A stretch of 64,000 nt of DNA from assembly GCF_000285295.1 (NCBI RefSeq), contig NZ_CADP01000005.1, forward strand, positions 1 to 64,000. The letters are read 5' to 3'. A program made the translations under genes and the position numbers. The DNA is from Komagataeibacter europaeus LMG 18890. GTDB lineage: Bacteria; Pseudomonadota; Alphaproteobacteria; Acetobacterales; Acetobacteraceae. The number at the start of each line of letters is the position of its first letter. Positions within the stretch are counted from its first letter, which is position 1. Below the pieces are notes generated by a model. The model was not told the DNA's origin and ran no database searches. It saw nothing but the letters and a program-made list of their open reading frames with translations. Positions 46,804 through 56,359 of this stretch are shown here, piece after piece.

Positions 46804-47964
46804 ATGAAACGGATTGCCATGGCCCGCTGCCCGGCTTCCGGGCTGATACCGATGCTGCTGCTGGGCATGGCCGCCATCGGGGGCGCCATAATGGACGCCC
46901 GCGCGCAGGACAATGCGACGTCATCCGCCACGCCGCCGAACCCCTCCCTGTTCGCCCCGCCCGTGCCGCCGGTGGTCTCGACCGGGCCACTGACCTTCGC
47001 CCCGCTGGTGCGCCAGGTGGGACCTGCCGTGGTCAATATCGCGGTGGCGCAGGACAGCCACACCACCACCAGCCGACAGCCCCTGCCCCCCAGCGTCAAG
47101 GGCACGCCGTTTGAACACAAATTCCGCGAGCGCATGCGCGCCCATGGCGAGGAAATGCTGGGCGCGGGTTCGGGCTTCCTGATCGACCCCAGCGGCGTGA
47201 TCGTGACCAACGCGCACGTGGTGGGGGGTGCGGACCTGATTACCGTATCACTGGCCGATGGCACGGAATTCCCGGCCCACCTGGTTGGCAGCGATGACCT
47301 GACGGATATCGCGGTCATCCAGATCCATGCGCCCCACCCCATGCCCTTCGTGCCATGGGGGGACAGCCGGCTGGTCAATATCGGGGACTGGATCATGGCG
47401 GCGGGCAACCCGTTCGGACTGGGGTCATCCGTGACCGCTGGCATCGTGTCGGCCCGCGGCCGCGATATCGGCACCAGCCCGTTTGATGATTTTTTCCAGA
47501 TCGACGCCCCGATCAACCCCGGCAATTCGGGTGGCCCGTCCTTCAACCTTGGCGGTCAGGTGGTGGCGGTGAACACGGCCATTGTCTCCCCCACTGGCGG
47601 GTCGGTGGGCATCGGATTTGGCCTGCCGTCGGAAATCGTGGCACCTATCGTGGAAGAACTGCGCCATAATGGCCATATCGACCGGGGGTGGCTGGGTGTT
47701 ACACTGACGGACGGGTCGGGACATGACGGCGTGCAGATTGTCGGCATCGACCGCAATGGACCGGCCATGAAGGCGCACCTGCATATAGGGGATGTCATTA
47801 CCGCCGTGAACGACGAACCGATCGATACGTCACGCATGCTGATCCGCTCGATCGCGGCGAAACGGCCCCAATCAACCGTGGTGCTGCATATCCGTCGCCA
47901 CCACGAGGCGCTGAGCCTGCCAGCCTGCGTCGGCCACCGCCCCGACGAAGACATGGACGACTGA
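46804..47964 (+). CDS. DegP/HtrA-like periplasmic serine protease
   Basis: A 386-residue protease with signal peptide ending at DARA (about 34). The triad is H138 (TNAHVVGG), D168 (LTDIAVIQ) and S242 (NPGNSGGP), all intact. One C-terminal PDZ domain is visible (RGWLGVTL onward), so it is shorter than classic two-PDZ DegP and more like DegS or a small DegQ. I start at the ATG at 46804; the frame is open from 46741. A response regulator gene starts 30 bases downstream, suggesting an envelope-stress unit. Confidence 0.88.
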   Translation: MKRIAMARCPASGLIPMLLLGMAAIGGAIMDARAQDNATSSATPPNPSLFAPPVPPVVSTGPLTFAPLVRQVGPAVVNIAVAQDSHTTTSRQPLPPSVKGTPFEHKFRERMRAHGEEMLGAGSGFLIDPSGVIVTNAHVVGGADLITVSLADGTEFPAHLVGSDDLTDIAVIQIHAPHPMPFVPWGDSRLVNIGDWIMAAGNPFGLGSSVTAGIVSARGRDIGTSPFDDFFQIDAPINPGNSGGPSFNLGGQVVAVNTAIVSPTGGSVGIGFGLPSEIVAPIVEELRHNGHIDRGWLGVTLTDGSGHDGVQIVGIDRNGPAMKAHLHIGDVITAVNDEPIDTSRMLIRSIAAKRPQSTVVLHIRRHHEALSLPACVGHRPDEDMDD

Positions 47965-47994
47965 CTGACCCCGCCCCAAACGACGTGAGGCAAC

Positions 47995-48675
47995 GTGCAT
48001 ATTCTTGTTGTTGAAGATGACCCCACCGTCCGCAACTTCGTGGCCAAGGGCCTGAAGGAAGCCGGGCACCTGGTCGAACTGACCGATAACGGCAAGGACG
48101 GCCTGTTCATGGCCGTGAGCGAGAAGTTCGACCTGATCATACTCGACCGCATGCTGCCCGGCGGCATTGACGGCGTGCGCCTGCTGGAAACCATCCGCGC
48201 GCAGAACAACACGACCCCCGTGCTGCTGCTGTCGGCGCTGGCGGACGTGGACGACCGCGTGCAGGGCCTGAAGGCGGGCGGCGACGATTATGTCACCAAG
48301 CCCTTCGCCTTCAGCGAACTGCTGGCCCGTGTCGAGGCCCTGGGCCGCCGTGGCCGCACGGAAACCGCGCCCCAGACCAAGCTGGAACTGGCCGATCTTG
48401 AAATCGACCTGCTGTCGCGCACGGTGCGTCGCGCGGGCCAGAAGATCGACCTGCAGCCACGCGAATTCCGCCTGCTGGAATACCTGACCCGCCATGCGGG
48501 GCAGGTCGTGACGCGCACCATGCTGCTGGAAGGCGTGTGGGACTATCATTTCGACCCGCAGACCAACGTGATCGACGTGCATGTCTCACGCCTGCGCCAG
48601 AAGGTGGACAAGCCTTTCGGGACCCCGCTGATCCACACCATCCGCAACGCGGGATACATGCTGCGTGCCGAATAG
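47995..48675 (+). CDS. OmpR/PhoB-family response regulator
   Basis: A 226-residue two-component regulator. The receiver domain has the acidic pair EDD at 7-9, phosphorylated aspartate 51 (LILD) and lysine 102 (YVTKPF). The C-terminal winged-helix domain has the LQPREFRLLEYL and VIDVHVSRLRQKVD elements. It starts at a GTG at 47995 with GAGG four bases upstream. It lies between a DegP-like protease and a histidine kinase, its likely partner; copper- or envelope-stress regulators share this form. Confidence 0.92.
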   Translation: MHILVVEDDPTVRNFVAKGLKEAGHLVELTDNGKDGLFMAVSEKFDLIILDRMLPGGIDGVRLLETIRAQNNTTPVLLLSALADVDDRVQGLKAGGDDYVTKPFAFSELLARVEALGRRGRTETAPQTKLELADLEIDLLSRTVRRAGQKIDLQPREFRLLEYLTRHAGQVVTRTMLLEGVWDYHFDPQTNVIDVHVSRLRQKVDKPFGTPLIHTIRNAGYMLRAE

Positions 48676-48690
48676 GCGCCATCCCTGCCT

Positions 48691-50283
48691 GTGGGCGGGA
48701 TGCTGATGCCCGGCGGCTTTCCCCGCGCCATGCCCCGCCCGTCACGCTGGCGGGCGTGGCGGTCGGCCAGCCTGCGTTTTTCGCTGGCGTATGGCATGAT
48801 GTTCGCCCTGTCCTCCATCCTGTTCATGTCCTTCATGTGGTGGGGGACGATCGGGTTTCTGGAACGCCAGGTCGAAACCGCCATCAATGCCGACGCCCAT
48901 GCCCTGGCCGAACGGTGGATGATGGGGGGGCTGCCCACGCTGGCCCTGACCATCGAGGACAGGCTTGAACAGAACCTGGATGACGATGCGATCTACCTCG
49001 TCATCGACCCGCAGGGGAATTACCTGACGGGCAATGTCTCGGCATGGCCTGTGAAGGTGCAGTACACGGACCGCTGGTATTCCCTGCCCGATACGCGGGC
49101 GGGACTGCGCGGCATGGCGGAACTGCATGCCTACCGCTTGCCCGGTACGGAACAGAGCCATACGGCGGGACAGCTGGACAGTGGCTACCGCCTGCTGGTG
49201 GGGCGCGACGTGCGCGCGCGGGGCATCCTGCGCCACCTGCTGACCGATTCGCTGTTATGGGCATGGGTGATGGTCACGCTGCTGGCTGTCAGCGGCGCGG
49301 TGCTGGTGCATGGCATTTTCCGCCGCATGGTCAAGACCGTGGCCCGGACCACATCCGCCATCGCCCATGGCGACCTGAGCCGCCGCATGCCGCTGGTGGG
49401 CAATGGTGATGAAATGGATCAGGTGGCCGAAGCCATCAACGAAATGCTGGACCGGATCGTGCGCCTGATGGATGGCGTGCGGCAGGTGTCCAATTCCATC
49501 GCCCATGACCTGCGCACCCCCATCGCCCGTGCGCGCACCCAGCTTGAGGACGCGGCCCTGCACGCGAAATCGGATGCGGAACTGCGCGATGCGATCGAAC
49601 GCGCGGTCGGCAACCTGGACAATGTGACCGCCGTGTTCGAGGCCCTGCTGCGCATTGCCCAGATCGAGGCCGGGGCCCGCCGCTCCGCCTTCATGACGTT
49701 TGACCTGGTACCGGTCCTGCGCGATGTGGCCGACCTGTATGAAGCCGTGGCGGAAGACCATGACATCCGGCTTGCGCTGGACCTGCCCGGCAGCCTCAGC
49801 TTCTACGGTGACCGTTCGCTGATCCAGCAGGCCGTGGCCAACATGCTGGACAACGCCATCAAATTCTCACCGGCCGGTGGCACCGTCCACCTGCGCGCGC
49901 AGGTGCGCGAACTCGCGCCCGGCCGCATTGTCGGCCCGACGGGCGAAGGCATGCTGGACCTGTGTGTCAGTGATGAGGGCGTTGGCATGAGCGAGGCGGA
50001 CATGGCGCGCGCGACGGAGCGTTTTTTCCGTGCGGAAAAGGCACGCAACACCCCCGGTTCGGGGCTGGGACTGTCCATGGTCCGGGCCATCGTGCAGTTG
50101 CACGGGGGGCGGATGCACCTTTCTGCGCATAATCCGGGGCTGACGGTTTCGCTGGCGCTGCCGATCGCAGCCTGCGCGATTTCAGGCAATGAGGAAGATT
50201 TTCCATCTCCCCAACACATATCAGGCATGACGGAAAGATCACCTTTCCCCCATCAGCATGACATGAACAGTAGCGTAAAGTAA
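48691..50283 (+). CDS. Sensor histidine kinase, partner of the upstream regulator
   Basis: A 530-residue inner-membrane kinase. Two membrane segments flank a periplasmic sensor domain of about 140 residues, followed by a HAMP domain. The phosphoacceptor is histidine 272 in IAHDLRTPIARAR. The ATPase domain has the N box (NMLDNAIKFSPAGG), G1 (DEGVGM) and G2 (GSGLGLSMV). The start is uncertain: GTG at 48691, or ATG at 48700 or 48730. It lies 15 bases after the regulator. The signal is unknown. Confidence 0.9.
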   Translation: MGGMLMPGGFPRAMPRPSRWRAWRSASLRFSLAYGMMFALSSILFMSFMWWGTIGFLERQVETAINADAHALAERWMMGGLPTLALTIEDRLEQNLDDDAIYLVIDPQGNYLTGNVSAWPVKVQYTDRWYSLPDTRAGLRGMAELHAYRLPGTEQSHTAGQLDSGYRLLVGRDVRARGILRHLLTDSLLWAWVMVTLLAVSGAVLVHGIFRRMVKTVARTTSAIAHGDLSRRMPLVGNGDEMDQVAEAINEMLDRIVRLMDGVRQVSNSIAHDLRTPIARARTQLEDAALHAKSDAELRDAIERAVGNLDNVTAVFEALLRIAQIEAGARRSAFMTFDLVPVLRDVADLYEAVAEDHDIRLALDLPGSLSFYGDRSLIQQAVANMLDNAIKFSPAGGTVHLRAQVRELAPGRIVGPTGEGMLDLCVSDEGVGMSEADMARATERFFRAEKARNTPGSGLGLSMVRAIVQLHGGRMHLSAHNPGLTVSLALPIAACAISGNEEDFPSPQHISGMTERSPFPHQHDMNSSVK

Positions 50284-50287
50284 CGTC

Positions 50288-50611
50288 ATGAACATGCACC
50301 CCGCCATGGCGCCAGCCATCGTCGTGATGAGTTTCTGCCTGTGTGGCGCAGCCCCGGTCGGGGCCGGCACCGGGGCGGAGGTCGTCACCACACGGGATGG
50401 ACCGGACAAGCCCGTGATCATTACCAGTGACACCAAGGCCTACTGCAACCGGCTGCTGAACATTATCGACGCCTATGGTCCCGCCCTGCCGCAGGATGTG
50501 GACAGCCTGCGCACGCAGGGGGAAGACATGTGCCGCGAAGGGCGAATCCGTTCAGGCATCGTGCGGCTGCGTCGTGCGTTGGTCGAACTGAAGGAGACCA
50601 CGCACTCATGA
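50288..50611 (+). CDS. Small exported protein downstream of the kinase
   Basis: A 107-residue protein with a signal peptide (MAPAIVVMSFCLCGAAPVGA). The mature 80 residues include two cysteines (AYCNRLL, DMCREG) able to form a disulfide, and a helical basic region (RIRSGIVRLRRALVEL). I do not recognise the family. The start is five bases after the kinase stop and the end overlaps the SIMPL gene in an ATGA, so it belongs to the operon. Confidence 0.7.
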   Translation: MNMHPAMAPAIVVMSFCLCGAAPVGAGTGAEVVTTRDGPDKPVIITSDTKAYCNRLLNIIDAYGPALPQDVDSLRTQGEDMCREGRIRSGIVRLRRALVELKETTHS

Positions 50612-51369
50612 CTTTTTCCCTGTTCAAGATCCCTGCCCGCCACAGCCTGCGCATCATCCTGCCCGGCATGCTGGCGGCGGCGGCACTGCACCCGGCAGGT
50701 AGCATGGCCCAGACCCAGCCCGCGAACGCGGCGAAGCCCGATACAACCGAACTGGAACTGTCGGCATCGGGCACGGTGCAGGCCCAGCCGGATGAACTGA
50801 CCGCCACCTTCCTGGCTGAAGCACGGGCCGATACGGCCGCCAGCGCACAGGCGCAGGTCAATGCGCTGGTGGGCAAGGTCACGGCGGCCAGCGCCCATGT
50901 GACGGGACTGACCCTGAATGCCGAGTCGTATTTCGTGCATCATGACGACGGCGACCCACGCCAGAACCGCAAGCCGCAATGGGTGGCGCGCCAGAGCGTC
51001 CGCCTGACCGCCAGCGATGGCAAGGTACTGCTGCCGCTGGTGGGCCAGTTGCAGGCCGACAACCTGGCCCTGACGCGGCTGGACTGGTCCCTTTCACGCG
51101 AAAAGCGGATGGAACTGACCCGCAGGGCCGAAACGCTGGCCCTGCAGGACATGCAGCAGCGCGCACAGGCCGCAGCATCCACGCTGAAGCTGAATATCGC
51201 CTCCATCCGCAGCGTGACGCTGGAAGACCAGAACATGCCGCGCCCGATGCCCATGATGATGATGGCCCGCGCCGCCAGCATGGACATGCCCGCACCGGAA
51301 GCCCCGACCGGCATGCAGGATGTCACGGCAACCGTCCGCGCCACGCTGATCCTGAAGCCCGCTGGGTAA
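50608..51369 (+). CDS. SIMPL-domain (DUF541) periplasmic protein
   Basis: A 253-residue exported protein; the signal peptide ends near SMAQ. The mature part matches the SIMPL/DUF541 family: an ELELSASGTVQAQPDELT opening and long helices. Relatives form oligomers in the periplasm and are linked to oxidative or envelope stress. A methionine-rich stretch (MPRPMPMMMMARAASMDM) near residue 220 is unusual and could bind copper or be oxidation-sensitive; that is inference. The ATG at 50608 has AAGGAG upstream and overlaps the previous stop. Confidence 0.82.
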   Translation: MTFSLFKIPARHSLRIILPGMLAAAALHPAGSMAQTQPANAAKPDTTELELSASGTVQAQPDELTATFLAEARADTAASAQAQVNALVGKVTAASAHVTGLTLNAESYFVHHDDGDPRQNRKPQWVARQSVRLTASDGKVLLPLVGQLQADNLALTRLDWSLSREKRMELTRRAETLALQDMQQRAQAAASTLKLNIASIRSVTLEDQNMPRPMPMMMMARAASMDMPAPEAPTGMQDVTATVRATLILKPAG

Positions 51370-51383
51370 AAGCCCGTAAACAG

Positions 51384-51470
51384 GAAAAATTTTCTGGCGA
51401 AGCTTTTTTCAGAAAGCTTTGAAGAACGCCGCCTTTTTTGAAAAAAGGCGGCACCCAGAAACTTTTTATA
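51384..51470 (+). repeat. Dispersed hairpin repeat, full copy
   Basis: Outer arm AAAAATTTTCTGG, hairpin 1 GAAGCTTTTTTCAGAAAGCTTT, spacer, hairpin 2 GCCGCCTTTTTTG / AAAAAAGGCGGC (12 perfect pairs), and second outer arm ACCCAGAAACTTTTT, which is complementary to the first. It lies between the convergent SIMPL gene and infC, with a separate terminator closer to infC. Confidence 0.85.
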
Positions 51471-51592
51471 TTAACGGGTTACCGGGCCGGGTCTTCCTAC
51501 CCTCTCCCATAAACGCCACGCGTGACAGCCGGGAACGGACAAGGGACGTAATCTGCCCCCTGCGCCTGTTTTTCCATGTGCAAGAACAGACG

Positions 51593-51629
51593 AAAAAGGC
51601 CCGAAGGGACAATCCCACCGGGCCTTTTT
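51593..51629. terminator. Terminator downstream of infC
   Basis: AAAAAGGCCCG and CGGGCCTTTTT form an 11-base-pair stem, with an inner GGG/CCC pair in the 15-base loop. The A- and T-runs allow use from either side; it lies 25 bases after the infC stop. Confidence 0.88.
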
Positions 51630-51654
51630 CATGATGCAGACAGTGACACCGCGC

Positions 51655-52191
51655 TTAACGCGGGGCCAGCACCATGATCATCTGGCGGTTTTCAAGCTTG
51701 GGCATATGCTCAACCTTGGCGACCTCATCCATTTCCGCGCGGATACGCTCCAGCACCTTTACACCCAGATCCTGATGCGCCATTTCACGGCCACGGAAGC
51801 GAAGGGTCACCTTCACCTTGTCACCTTCGCCGATGAAGGTCTTCATCGCGCGCATCTTCACCTGATAGTCATTTTCATCAATGTTCGGACGAACCTTGAC
51901 TTCCTTGATTTCAATGACTTTCTGCTTCTTGCGCGCTTCGTTGCGCTTCTTCTGCTGTTCGTACTTGAACTTCCCGTAATCGAGAACCTTCGCCACGGGG
52001 GGCTCGGCGTTCGGGCTGATTTCCAGAAGGTCAAGGCCAACAGAATAGGCACGGGCCAGCGCATCACGCGTGGACATGATGCCCAGCATCTCGCCTTCTT
52101 CGTCGATCAGACGGACCTGCGGTACGCGGATCTCTTCATTGACACGGGGGCCCTCTCGATTTGGCGGAGTGGGCATCGGGGGTCTGGCTAT
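51655..52191 (-). CDS. infC: Translation initiation factor IF-3, probable ATA start codon
   Basis: IF-3 binds the 30S subunit and checks start codon and initiator tRNA. The body is a complete IF-3 ([39 protein letters not shown]). An ATG at 52215 has no ribosome site upstream. By contrast AGGAG at 52202-52198 lies six bases before an ATA at 52191, giving 178 residues starting [16 protein letters not shown]. IF-3 genes are known to use non-AUG starts (AUU in E. coli) for self-regulation, so I favour ATA. An inner ATG at 52176 is a weaker alternative. thrS lies upstream. Confidence 0.9.
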   Translation of the reverse strand: MARPPMPTPPNREGPRVNEEIRVPQVRLIDEEGEMLGIMSTRDALARAYSVGLDLLEISPNAEPPVAKVLDYGKFKYEQQKKRNEARKKQKVIEIKEVKVRPNIDENDYQVKMRAMKTFIGEGDKVKVTLRFRGREMAHQDLGVKVLERIRAEMDEVAKVEHMPKLENRQMIMVLAPR

Positions 52192-52197
52192 GGTCAG

Positions 52198-52202
52198 CTC
52201 CT
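52198..52202 (-). promoter_or_regulatory. Ribosome binding site that points to the ATA start of infC
   Basis: AGGAG on the - strand, six bases before ATA at 52191-52189. It is the only good ribosome site near the infC N-terminus and lies inside the frame if the upstream ATG is assumed. Confidence 0.6.
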
Positions 52203-52402
52203 GTGACTGTTTCATTCAAACGGCAGATAAGGCCATCCCGCATACCCGCGTGATCATGGCTGACACCATGGAAAACACGCAGGCAGGGCATGACCTTACA
52301 TTATGGAAAGATATGTGACGCAAAGACGCGCCCCAGATCAAGTACTGTCTTGTCCCGTACCTGCGAAAACAGCCATGCAATCGCGGCACGGAACCAGATG
52401 GA

Positions 52403-54337
52403 TCAGCCGCGTGCCCTGCGGATATCGGGTGGCAGGGCTTCATATGCAAGGGCGGACACCGCTTCCTCCAGCGGCAGGACTTCCTGCGCCTTGCCGCCAA
52501 GGCGGCGCAGGGCGACGGTGTTTTCCTCCGCTTCCTTGCGGCCGACGACCAGAATGACCGGCACGCGCGCAAGGCTGTGTTCGCGAATCTTGGCGTTGAT
52601 CTTCTCGTTGCGCAGGTCGGCTTCCACCACCAGCCCCGCCTTGCGCAGGCTGTCGGTCACATATTGGGCATAATCCGCCGCATCGGTCACGATGGACGCC
52701 ACCACCACCTGCACCGGCGCCAGCCATAGCGGGAAACGGCCGGCATGCTGTTCGATCAGGATGCCAAGGAATCGCTCGAACGATCCCAGAATCGCCCGGT
52801 GCAGCATGACGGGACGATGGCGCGCGCTGTCCTCGCCAACATAGGATGCATCCAGCCGTTCGGGCAGCACGTAATCGACCTGCAGCGTGCCGCACTGCCA
52901 GTCACGGCCAATGGCGTCACGCAGCACGAATTCCAGCTTGGGGCCATAGAACGCGCCCTCGCCCGGGTTGTGTTCATACGTGACACCCGCCATGTCACAC
53001 GCGACCTTCAGCGCGTTTTCCGCACGGTCCCATGTCGCATCATCGCCGGCGCGCTGTTCGGGGCGATCGGCGAATTTCACGCGGAAATGCTCGAAGCCGA
53101 GGTCCTGATACACATCCGCCAGCATCCGCACGAAACGCGCGGTTTCATCAGCAATCTGGTCTTCGGTGCAGAAGATATGCGCATCATCCTGCGTGAAGCC
53201 ACGCACACGCATGATGCCATGCAGCGCACCGGATGGCTCGTAGCGGTGGCACGCGCCGAATTCCGCCATGCGCAGCGGCAGTTCACGATACGAGCGCAGG
53301 CCATGGCGGAAAATCTGCACATGACACGGGCAGTTCATCGGCTTCAGGGCGAGGGTCTTGTCCTCATCCTCGACGGTGGCGATGAACATGTGCTCGCGGT
53401 ACTTGTCCCAGTGGCCGGAGGCTTCCCACAGGGCACGGTCAACAAGCTGCGGCGTGCGCACTTCCTGATAACCGTTATTGTTCTGCGCGCGACGCATGTA
53501 GTCCTGCAGCACCGAATACAGCCGCCAGCCCTTGGGGTGCCAGAAGATCTGGCCCACGGCTTCTTCCTGAATGTGGAACAGGTCCATCTCGCGGCCAATG
53601 CGGCGGTGGTCGCGGCGCTCGGCTTCCTCAAGCTGGTGCAGGTGCGCCTCAAGTTCCTTGCGGTCGCGCCATGCCGTGCCATAGATGCGCGTCAGCATGG
53701 GGTTGCGATGGTCGCCGCGCCAGTACGCACCCGCCACCTTCATCAGCTTGAAGGCATTGCCGACATCGGCCGTGCCACGCAGGTGTGGCCCACGGCACAG
53801 GTCCAGCCACTCCCCCTGGCGGTAGATCGAGATTTCCTCGTCTTCGGGCAGGTCACGGATCAGTTCGGCCTTGAAGCGCTCGCCCCTGTCTTCGAAAAAC
53901 GCGATGGCCTTCTCACGCGGCCATGTCTCCCGCACGAAGGGTTCGTTCGCGGCCACGATTTCGCCCATGCGCTTTTCAATTGCGGCGAAATCCTCCGGCT
54001 TGAACGGTTCGTTGCGATAGAAATCATAATAGAACCCGTTTTCAATCGACGGGCCGATCGTGACCTGGGTTCCGGGAAACAGCGACTGCACCGCTTCGGC
54101 CAGCACATGGGCGGCGTCATGGCGGATCATTTCCAGCGCCTCGGGATCCTTGCGCGTCACGAAGCGGATGCTGGCGTCATGGTCGATCTCGCGACCGATA
54201 TCCATAAGCTTGCCATCCACTTCCATGGCAAGGGCGGCGCGGGCCAGTCTGGCCCCGATGGACTGCGCCACGGTAGTGCCCGTCACTGCCCCGTCAAAGC
54301 GGCGAACGGATCCGTCAGGCAGGGTTATGGCAGGCAT
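52403..54337 (-). CDS. thrS: Threonyl-tRNA synthetase
   Basis: Class II synthetase charging tRNA-Thr. The 644 residues have the N-terminal TGS domain, the editing domain ([12 protein letters not shown] with its HxxxH), the catalytic core with zinc-binding cysteine in [11 protein letters not shown] and motif 2 ([15 protein letters not shown]), and the C-terminal anticodon-binding domain. thrS directly upstream of infC is a conserved pairing; the 211 bases between them show no terminator that I can see. Confidence 0.95.
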   Translation of the reverse strand: MPAITLPDGSVRRFDGAVTGTTVAQSIGARLARAALAMEVDGKLMDIGREIDHDASIRFVTRKDPEALEMIRHDAAHVLAEAVQSLFPGTQVTIGPSIENGFYYDFYRNEPFKPEDFAAIEKRMGEIVAANEPFVRETWPREKAIAFFEDRGERFKAELIRDLPEDEEISIYRQGEWLDLCRGPHLRGTADVGNAFKLMKVAGAYWRGDHRNPMLTRIYGTAWRDRKELEAHLHQLEEAERRDHRRIGREMDLFHIQEEAVGQIFWHPKGWRLYSVLQDYMRRAQNNNGYQEVRTPQLVDRALWEASGHWDKYREHMFIATVEDEDKTLALKPMNCPCHVQIFRHGLRSYRELPLRMAEFGACHRYEPSGALHGIMRVRGFTQDDAHIFCTEDQIADETARFVRMLADVYQDLGFEHFRVKFADRPEQRAGDDATWDRAENALKVACDMAGVTYEHNPGEGAFYGPKLEFVLRDAIGRDWQCGTLQVDYVLPERLDASYVGEDSARHRPVMLHRAILGSFERFLGILIEQHAGRFPLWLAPVQVVVASIVTDAADYAQYVTDSLRKAGLVVEADLRNEKINAKIREHSLARVPVILVVGRKEAEENTVALRRLGGKAQEVLPLEEAVSALAYEALPPDIRRARG

Positions 54338-54379
54338 GGTTTCATTGCTCCGGTATGAAGATATTCCGCTGTAATGGCG

Positions 54380-55270
54380 TCAGGCGAGCGTCGCCGCAAC
54401 CCTGTCAACGCGCAGAGTGGCCAGATCACGCACATAAATGACCCGCACCTGCCCCACCGGCGCGGTCAGCGCGGGGTTGCTGTCGGCTGAAAACAGCACG
54501 GTGCAGGGCACGCCAAGCGCTGCGGCAAGGTGCATGGGGCCGGTGTCATTGCCCACGGCGCAGGCCGCCCGCGCCATCACGCCCCCCAGTTCCGGCAGCG
54601 ATGTCCGCCCCGTCAGGTCAACGGCAGCGGGACAGGTGTCGCGGATGACGGCGGCCAGCGCCCTTTCCCCCCTGCCGCCCACGATGACGGGCAGCAGGCC
54701 GCGCGCATGCATTCGTCGCGCAAGGGCGGCATAGCGTTCCACCGGCCAGCGCTTGGCCGGGCGATGTGCCGCGGCACCTGGCACCAGCACGCCATAGGGC
54801 GCGGGCAGGACAGGGCCACCACGCGCCAGCCATGACAGGTCGGGCACCGGCAGGCTGTCGATTCCCGCACGGCGCAACTGGTCACGCTGGCGCGCGCGGG
54901 TATGCATGGCGCGCCGCTGCGGACTGTCATGCACCGCCTGCGCCCCGCGCCCGATTCCCGACCAGGCCGTCATGCCCGAGAGATGAAAATAACGTGTGCT
55001 GCGACCTGATGTCTGCAGGTCATAGATGAAGTCATATGACCGCAGCAGCCGACGCAGCGCCATGACCGCGCGCAGGTCATGCCATGGCGGCCTGCGATCG
55101 ACATGCACATGGTCGAACCACGGCGCATGGCGGGCAAGATCGGCAAAGGGGGGCTGCGTCAACAGGTCCACCACGTCATGCGGATGATGGGCGCGAATGG
55201 CCGCGAACGGCGCGAAGGACTGAATGAAATCGCCCAGCGCACCCAGCCGGATCACCAGAATACGGGCCAT
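54380..55270 (-). CDS. Glycosyltransferase family 9 (heptosyltransferase-like)
   Basis: A 296-residue GT-B enzyme resembling LPS heptosyltransferases. It has the N-terminal ILVIRLGALGDFIQSFAPFAA and the C-terminal donor-binding motif GNDTGPMHLAAALG. It probably adds a sugar to lipopolysaccharide core at the inner membrane's cytoplasmic face. The start at 55270 (MARILVIR) is four bases after the TPR gene. The donor sugar cannot be deduced. Confidence 0.85.
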   Translation of the reverse strand: MARILVIRLGALGDFIQSFAPFAAIRAHHPHDVVDLLTQPPFADLARHAPWFDHVHVDRRPPWHDLRAVMALRRLLRSYDFIYDLQTSGRSTRYFHLSGMTAWSGIGRGAQAVHDSPQRRAMHTRARQRDQLRRAGIDSLPVPDLSWLARGGPVLPAPYGVLVPGAAAHRPAKRWPVERYAALARRMHARGLLPVIVGGRGERALAAVIRDTCPAAVDLTGRTSLPELGGVMARAACAVGNDTGPMHLAAALGVPCTVLFSADSNPALTAPVGQVRVIYVRDLATLRVDRVAATLA

Positions 55271-55274
55271 GGGG

Positions 55275-56258
55275 TCAGGGTGCCTCGGGGTCGGTTTCAA
55301 GCAGCGACAGGTCCTGCCGCGCCAGATCGGCCTCATCCGAATCCGGGGCCAGGGTCACGACGTCCTGCCAGTCGGCGCGCGCCTGCGCCATCTGCCCTTC
55401 ACGCTGGTACAGGATACCGCGTTCCAGCAGCGCCGCCCCATTGCGGGGCATGTCCTTCAGGGCCGCGTTGATGTCGGTCATGGCCTGCCCGATCCGTCCC
55501 ATCCGCCGCCATGCGGCCGCGCGCGCGACCAGCGCCTCATCCCGTTCCGCCGGGACGGATGGCAGGGGGGTAAGGGTGTCGATCGCGCGCTGCGGCTGGT
55601 CCAGTTCCACCGCGACCCGCGCATAGACCAGGCGCAGCGGCACATCGCCCGGTTCCAGCGTCAGGCCATAGGCCGCGCTGTCGAATGCCTGTTTCGGGCT
55701 GTCATCCGCCTGCCATGCCCGCGCCGCCTGCTCGGCCACGGCCGCGCGGCGACGCAGCGACTGCGGGGTATCGGGCTGCGTGCCCGCATGGGCAGGGGCC
55801 GGGTCCCCCACGGGCCAGCCGGGCACATGCGCCAGACGGTCCAGCGATGCCGCCGCCGTCGCCACGTCCCCCAGTTCGATGCGTGCCAGGGCTTCGCACT
55901 GCTCGGCCTCCAGCCCGCCACCATGGCCCAGCCAGTCCTCGGCATAATCACGCGCGCCGTCGGGATCATCGGACACGGTGGCGGTGCAGTGGGCGAAACT
56001 CCATGCCTCATCATGCCCGGGCCCGTCATGCTCCGGCACGGCGGAAACCGCAGGTAACGGGGCGCCCCCTGGCGCATCCGCCGCCCGGACGCAGCCATTC
56101 CCGGCCATATTGACCACCACCACGATACCAGCGGCCATGACGCCCCGGCGCCCCACCCGCACCCAACGGGCGGCCCGAAACGGCGCACCGGCGGGACGTA
56201 CGGAATATCCACCAGACGGAAAAAGGGGGGAGACGGACAGGCACGTAAAGACTCTCAT
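55275..56258 (-). CDS. TPR-repeat protein, probably exported
   Basis: Up to 327 residues, with tetratricopeptide-like helical repeats in the C-terminal half (ARVAVELDQPQRAIDTLTPL, AAWRRMGRIGQAMTDINAAL, GILYQREGQMAQARADWQDV). A hydrophobic segment MAAGIVVVVNMAGNGC could be a signal peptide or anchor if translation starts at 56138 (287 aa). TPR proteins mediate protein contacts; partners are unknown. It is co-directional with, and four bases from, the GT9 gene, so it may aid the same envelope pathway. The start is uncertain. Confidence 0.65.
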   Translation of the reverse strand: MRVFTCLSVSPLFPSGGYSVRPAGAPFRAARWVRVGRRGVMAAGIVVVVNMAGNGCVRAADAPGGAPLPAVSAVPEHDGPGHDEAWSFAHCTATVSDDPDGARDYAEDWLGHGGGLEAEQCEALARIELGDVATAAASLDRLAHVPGWPVGDPAPAHAGTQPDTPQSLRRRAAVAEQAARAWQADDSPKQAFDSAAYGLTLEPGDVPLRLVYARVAVELDQPQRAIDTLTPLPSVPAERDEALVARAAAWRRMGRIGQAMTDINAALKDMPRNGAALLERGILYQREGQMAQARADWQDVVTLAPDSDEADLARQDLSLLETDPEAP

Positions 56259-56359
56259 TACCGCATTCGTCGGCCCGCCCGCCAAGAAGGTCAAGGGCCA
56301 GCCCCCCATTCGCCGCCGACCCGTGCAGTCCCGATACGATCATGATATGGGGAAGGGTG

